Below, piece after piece: positions 33,747 to 36,984 of a DNA stretch of 36,984 nucleotides. Where the stretch lies: the NCBI GenBank assembly GCA_017421145.1, contig JAFOTA010000097.1, positions 1 through 36,984 on the forward strand, read 5' to 3'. The stretch is from Treponema sp. (lineage in GTDB: Bacteria > Spirochaetota > Spirochaetia > Treponematales > Treponemataceae). The translations under genes and the position numbers were made by a program. Position 1 is the stretch's first letter; each line of letters begins with the position of its first letter. The notes beneath the pieces are model-generated. The model was given only the letters and a program-made list of their open reading frames with translations. It was not told the origin of the DNA and searched no databases.

Positions 33747-36700
33747 ATGACTATTGCACGAAAAGCAGCTTTGTACGTTCTGGGGGTATTCTTTGCTTCG
33801 TCCCATGCATTTTCTGCGGAAGTGGAAAATCTTACGGTTCAGAACACTTCGCTTTCGGAATACGTGTGCAGCGTATGGACGGCACAGGACGGACTTCCCG
33901 GAAACACCGTCACCGATCTGATTCAAGGAAAAAACGGCTACATCTACATCGGTACGTATGAAGGATTGGTACGCTTTGACGGAATAGAATTCAAGCTCAT
34001 AAACCACGTGCTTGACGAAAAATATGCATTCAGCTCCGCGCGCTCAATTTTTGAAGATTCAAAGAACAACATCTGGGTCGGTGCGAACGACGAAGGTGCA
34101 GTCTGCATCGGAAAAAACGGATTGACAAAAAGCTTCACCGTAAATGACGGGCTTCCAAACAATTCTGTACGTTCAATAACCGAAGACCGTGACGGAAACA
34201 TCTGGATAGGAACGGCAGGCGGCATCGCATACATAACCCCTTCAGGAATTATAAAAAGACCTTCAGGACTTGAAAAATTCGGAGCTTCGGAAATCACGGT
34301 GATACAGCTCTACTGCGACACGGCCGGAAGGATCTGGCTGACCAGTGCGGATGAAGGCGGTCTTTACTATTACAACAACGGAACGTTTGATCGCTACGCC
34401 AGCTTCGAGACGCTTGAAAACCCGGCGATACTCTGCGTGACACAGGACAAAAACGGAGGATTCTGGTTCGGTGCTTCACCGCATTATGCAATCTACAAAA
34501 ACGGAACCGAAGAATACCTCTATGATGTAGGCTCAGGTGATCAGCCCGGAACTGTGGTGAACGTAATCCGCGTTGACAAAGAGGGAGGTGTCTGGTTCGG
34601 ACGCGACACAGGAATCACCGTGTACAAGAACGGCCAGATGAAGACCTATGACAAGACCACGGAGCTTGCAAGCAACAATGCGAACACAATCCTTGAAGAT
34701 GCGGAAGGAAACATGTGGTTCGGAACAGACCGCGGAGGACTAAAAAAATTTTCTCCCGGAAAATTCAACACGATACAGATGGACACTTCCGTAAACGCAA
34801 TCTGCGACGACCCGAAAAAGAAAGTGGTGTGGCTCGGTGCGGACTCAGGTCTTTACTGCTATGACCCGGTATCAGGAACGTTCCAGGAAAACGCATTCAC
34901 GGAATATTGCAGGAACATACGAATAAGGCACGTGGGGCTTACTAAAGACGGATCCCTTCTCGTGAACACGTACGAAAAGCTCGGGCAGCTCCTCATGTCG
35001 GACAAATACGGAATAAAATCATGGAATGTAGAAAACGGTCTTTCAGGCGACAGGACAAGGGTTTCAATCCTCGCGGATGACGGAAAAATCTATTCAGGAA
35101 CGACGAACGGACTCAACATAATAGACCCGGCCGATGATTCGATCAGGATAATAAACAAGCAGTCCGGGATTCCGAACGAATACATCATGTGCATTTTCCA
35201 GGACAAGGACGGAACTGTTTGGTGCGGAACTGACGGCGGCGGAATCTTCTCTGTGATAAACGGGGAAATCGGTAAAATCTACAACAAAAACGACGGTCTT
35301 TCAGGCGACATAATCTTCAAGATACAGCAGCTTGAAAATACGGACGAGCTTTGGATTTCTACAGGAACAGGCATCTCATTGTTCAAGGACGGAAAATTCA
35401 CTTCAATCGGAACTTCAAACGGACTTGTGACCGACAGCGTATTCCAGATGATCTACGACACTACCGGCACTGTCTGGCTCACCGGAAACCTCGGTGTGTC
35501 ATCCGTAAGAAAAACCGATCTGGACAATTTGATAAACGGCAGTTCTGATTTCATAAACCTTAAGACATACGGACATTCGGACGGACTCATAACGAACGGC
35601 GTCACTTCAACGTCCCTTTCGATGCTTGACAACGTGGGAAGGACATGGTTCACGCTGACTGACGGATTTGCGGTCTATGATCCGTTCCGCGTAACCAACA
35701 AGGCGGTTCCTCCCGTTCAATTGGAAAGGTTCAGCCTTGAATCTGAAAACTACGAATATGAAGGGCAGACCGTAATTGTGGCTCCGAACGTAAAGCGCAT
35801 GAGCATAAAATACACGGGGCTTAGCTTCGTTTCGCCGGAACAGCTGCGTTTCAGGTACAAGCTTGAAGGGTTTGAAGACGATTATTCCGCCTGGTCAAAG
35901 TCTCGCGAAGTCTCATACACGAACCTAAAGCCTGGAACGTACAGATTCATGGTTCAGGTGCTCAATTCGGACGAGACGATCGGTGAAGTTTCCGAGCCTA
36001 TGATCGTCGTAAAGCAGCCTTACATCTGGCAGCTTTGGTGGTTCTGGGCTTTGATTGCGGTGTTCTTCCTCGGCATAGTTTTCCTTGCGGTGCTGACCAG
36101 ATACAACCAGATGAAAAGATACCAGAAAAAACTTGAAAACGAAGTGGAGGCACAGACAAAAGAACTGCACGAAAGGGCAATGGAGCTTCAGGAGCAGGCG
36201 GAAAAGCTTGCGGTCGCAAACCATGACCTCGAAAAAGCCAACCAGCAGACAGAACGCCTTTTGCTCAACATACTTCCGAAACAGATTGCAAAGGAGCTTA
36301 CGGAACGTCCGGGAGAAATCATAGCGAACCAGTTCACGAACGTTTCAGTCCTCTTTGCTGACATAGTCGGATTCACCAAGCTTTCGGACAGTCTTTCGGC
36401 AGAGGAAATCGTCATGATTCTGAACACGCTTTTCACAAAGTTCGACATGCTCGTAGGAAATTCAGGCATCGAAAAGATAAAGACGATCGGAGATGCATAC
36501 ATGGCTGCGGCAGGAGTTACCGGAGAAAGCTCCGATGAAAATTCAAAGAAAATGGTCAACCTTGCGCTCCAGTTCTTCGGTGAACTTGAAAATTTCAATG
36601 CTGCAAGCCCGATAAAGCTGCGCATGAGGATTGGAATCAACACAGGAAACCTCGTTGCCGGAGTCATTGGAAAGACAAAATTCATCTATGACATCTGGGG

Positions 36701-36896
36701 TGACACGGTGAACGTTGCAAGCCGCATGGAATCAACTGGAATTCCCGGAAAGATCCACGTAACGCAGAGCGTCTATGAAAACACGAAGCAGTATTTCAAA
36801 TACAGCGGTCCGGAAGAGCTTGAAGTGAAGGGAAAAGGAACCATGAAAACGTATTTTATCGATGCAATGCCGGAAAGTTTGCACGATGACGCATAG
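33747..36896 (+). CDS. Periplasmic-propeller sensor with class III adenylate cyclase domain
   Basis: This 1049-aa membrane protein should sense a periplasmic signal and make a cyclic nucleotide inside the cell. In order: a signal peptide (about 1-23), many two-component-regulator propeller repeats such as RSIFEDSKNNIWVGANDEG and TEDRDGNIWIGTAGG to about 640, a Y_Y_Y domain (about 654-757, LKPGTYRFMVQVLN), one membrane segment (about 760-785), a coiled coil (about 790-845) and a cyclase domain (about 860-1040). Metal ligands are D872 (FADIVGFT) and D916 (TIGDAYMA). K912 and D982 (YDIWGDTVN), with NVASRM, are the residues that select ATP, so adenylate cyclase is more likely than guanylate cyclase. 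GAGAGGG before ATG 33747 is the ribosome binding site. Confidence 0.93.
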   Translation: MTIARKAALYVLGVFFASSHAFSAEVENLTVQNTSLSEYVCSVWTAQDGLPGNTVTDLIQGKNGYIYIGTYEGLVRFDGIEFKLINHVLDEKYAFSSARSIFEDSKNNIWVGANDEGAVCIGKNGLTKSFTVNDGLPNNSVRSITEDRDGNIWIGTAGGIAYITPSGIIKRPSGLEKFGASEITVIQLYCDTAGRIWLTSADEGGLYYYNNGTFDRYASFETLENPAILCVTQDKNGGFWFGASPHYAIYKNGTEEYLYDVGSGDQPGTVVNVIRVDKEGGVWFGRDTGITVYKNGQMKTYDKTTELASNNANTILEDAEGNMWFGTDRGGLKKFSPGKFNTIQMDTSVNAICDDPKKKVVWLGADSGLYCYDPVSGTFQENAFTEYCRNIRIRHVGLTKDGSLLVNTYEKLGQLLMSDKYGIKSWNVENGLSGDRTRVSILADDGKIYSGTTNGLNIIDPADDSIRIINKQSGIPNEYIMCIFQDKDGTVWCGTDGGGIFSVINGEIGKIYNKNDGLSGDIIFKIQQLENTDELWISTGTGISLFKDGKFTSIGTSNGLVTDSVFQMIYDTTGTVWLTGNLGVSSVRKTDLDNLINGSSDFINLKTYGHSDGLITNGVTSTSLSMLDNVGRTWFTLTDGFAVYDPFRVTNKAVPPVQLERFSLESENYEYEGQTVIVAPNVKRMSIKYTGLSFVSPEQLRFRYKLEGFEDDYSAWSKSREVSYTNLKPGTYRFMVQVLNSDETIGEVSEPMIVVKQPYIWQLWWFWALIAVFFLGIVFLAVLTRYNQMKRYQKKLENEVEAQTKELHERAMELQEQAEKLAVANHDLEKANQQTERLLLNILPKQIAKELTERPGEIIANQFTNVSVLFADIVGFTKLSDSLSAEEIVMILNTLFTKFDMLVGNSGIEKIKTIGDAYMAAAGVTGESSDENSKKMVNLALQFFGELENFNAASPIKLRMRIGINTGNLVAGVIGKTKFIYDIWGDTVNVASRMESTGIPGKIHVTQSVYENTKQYFKYSGPEELEVKGKGTMKTYFIDAMPESLHDDA

Positions 36897-36984
36897 TTTT
36901 CAATCTACCGCAGGTTCTTCCATAAAAAGAAAATTTATGTTATTTTTCTCTTGATTACCGTTCGGAAACTTCACCGGTCAGCAA

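Noticed and set aside
36897..36984. AT-rich partial hairpin (AGAAAAT/ATTTTTCT) after the cyclase gene
   Set aside because: The stem is short and almost all A-T, and the window ends soon after, so a terminator call is not supported.

Overview
The window looks like chromosomal backbone of a spirochaete, most probably a host-associated Treponema other than T. pallidum. The main evidence is a P83/100-family antigen, an Rnf-like operon, a FemAB-type protein, a periplasmic-propeller sensor fused to a class III nucleotide cyclase, and a moderate-GC codon style with many AGG/AGA arginines. I found no rRNA, tRNA, CRISPR array, prophage or insertion sequence. This is an inference from gene families; no database was searched.

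Layout. Positions 1-1745 hold a small unknown protein and a lipocalin-like (tocopherol-cyclase-like) protein. Positions 1858-4455 are clpB. On the minus strand, a secreted protein (7541-7933), nadE and rlmJ follow. tyrS (8050-9294) is plus. It ends at a two-hairpin repeat-like element and a strong bidirectional terminator. A minus-strand cell-envelope block runs from 17813 down to 9498: an RlmD/TrmA-type rRNA methyltransferase, a secreted PQQ-like propeller protein, a P83/100 antigen, penicillin-binding protein 1A and a one-domain ParB-like protein. Positions 17887-20007 (plus) hold an alpha/beta hydrolase and pcnB. Positions 20023-21887 (minus) hold a P-loop/Asp23 fusion and an RluA-type pseudouridine synthase.

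Positions 22002-30097 form one tight eight-gene plus-strand operon: a DUF212/PAP2-like membrane protein, an unknown membrane protein, an rnfC-D-G-E-A series and a GH57-like protein. This is the most unusual part of the window. The Rnf subunits keep their folds and order. However, the covalent-FMN motifs of RnfD and RnfG and the membrane cysteines of RnfA and RnfE are gone or displaced, the glycine-rich loop of RnfC is lost, and no rnfB is present. The GH57-like protein at the operon end has also lost its catalytic nucleophile and other signature residues. The reading frames are intact, so this looks like a retained complex with a changed job rather than decay.

A second window-wide pattern concerns translation starts. 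Most genes have a clear Shine-Dalgarno sequence. Seven first-in-transcript genes without one (nadE, mrcA, the RlmD-type gene, pcnB, the RluA-type gene, the DUF212 gene and metG) each have a sigma70-type promoter whose -10 box ends only 6-10 nt before the start codon. This predicts leaderless or almost leaderless mRNAs. An eighth gene, the Asp23 fusion, is close to this pattern at 12 nt. The model also decides several starts, notably a GTG start for pcnB.

Positions 30119-33524 (minus) hold metG and a FemAB-like protein. Positions 33747-36896 (plus) encode a large membrane sensor with an adenylate-cyclase domain.
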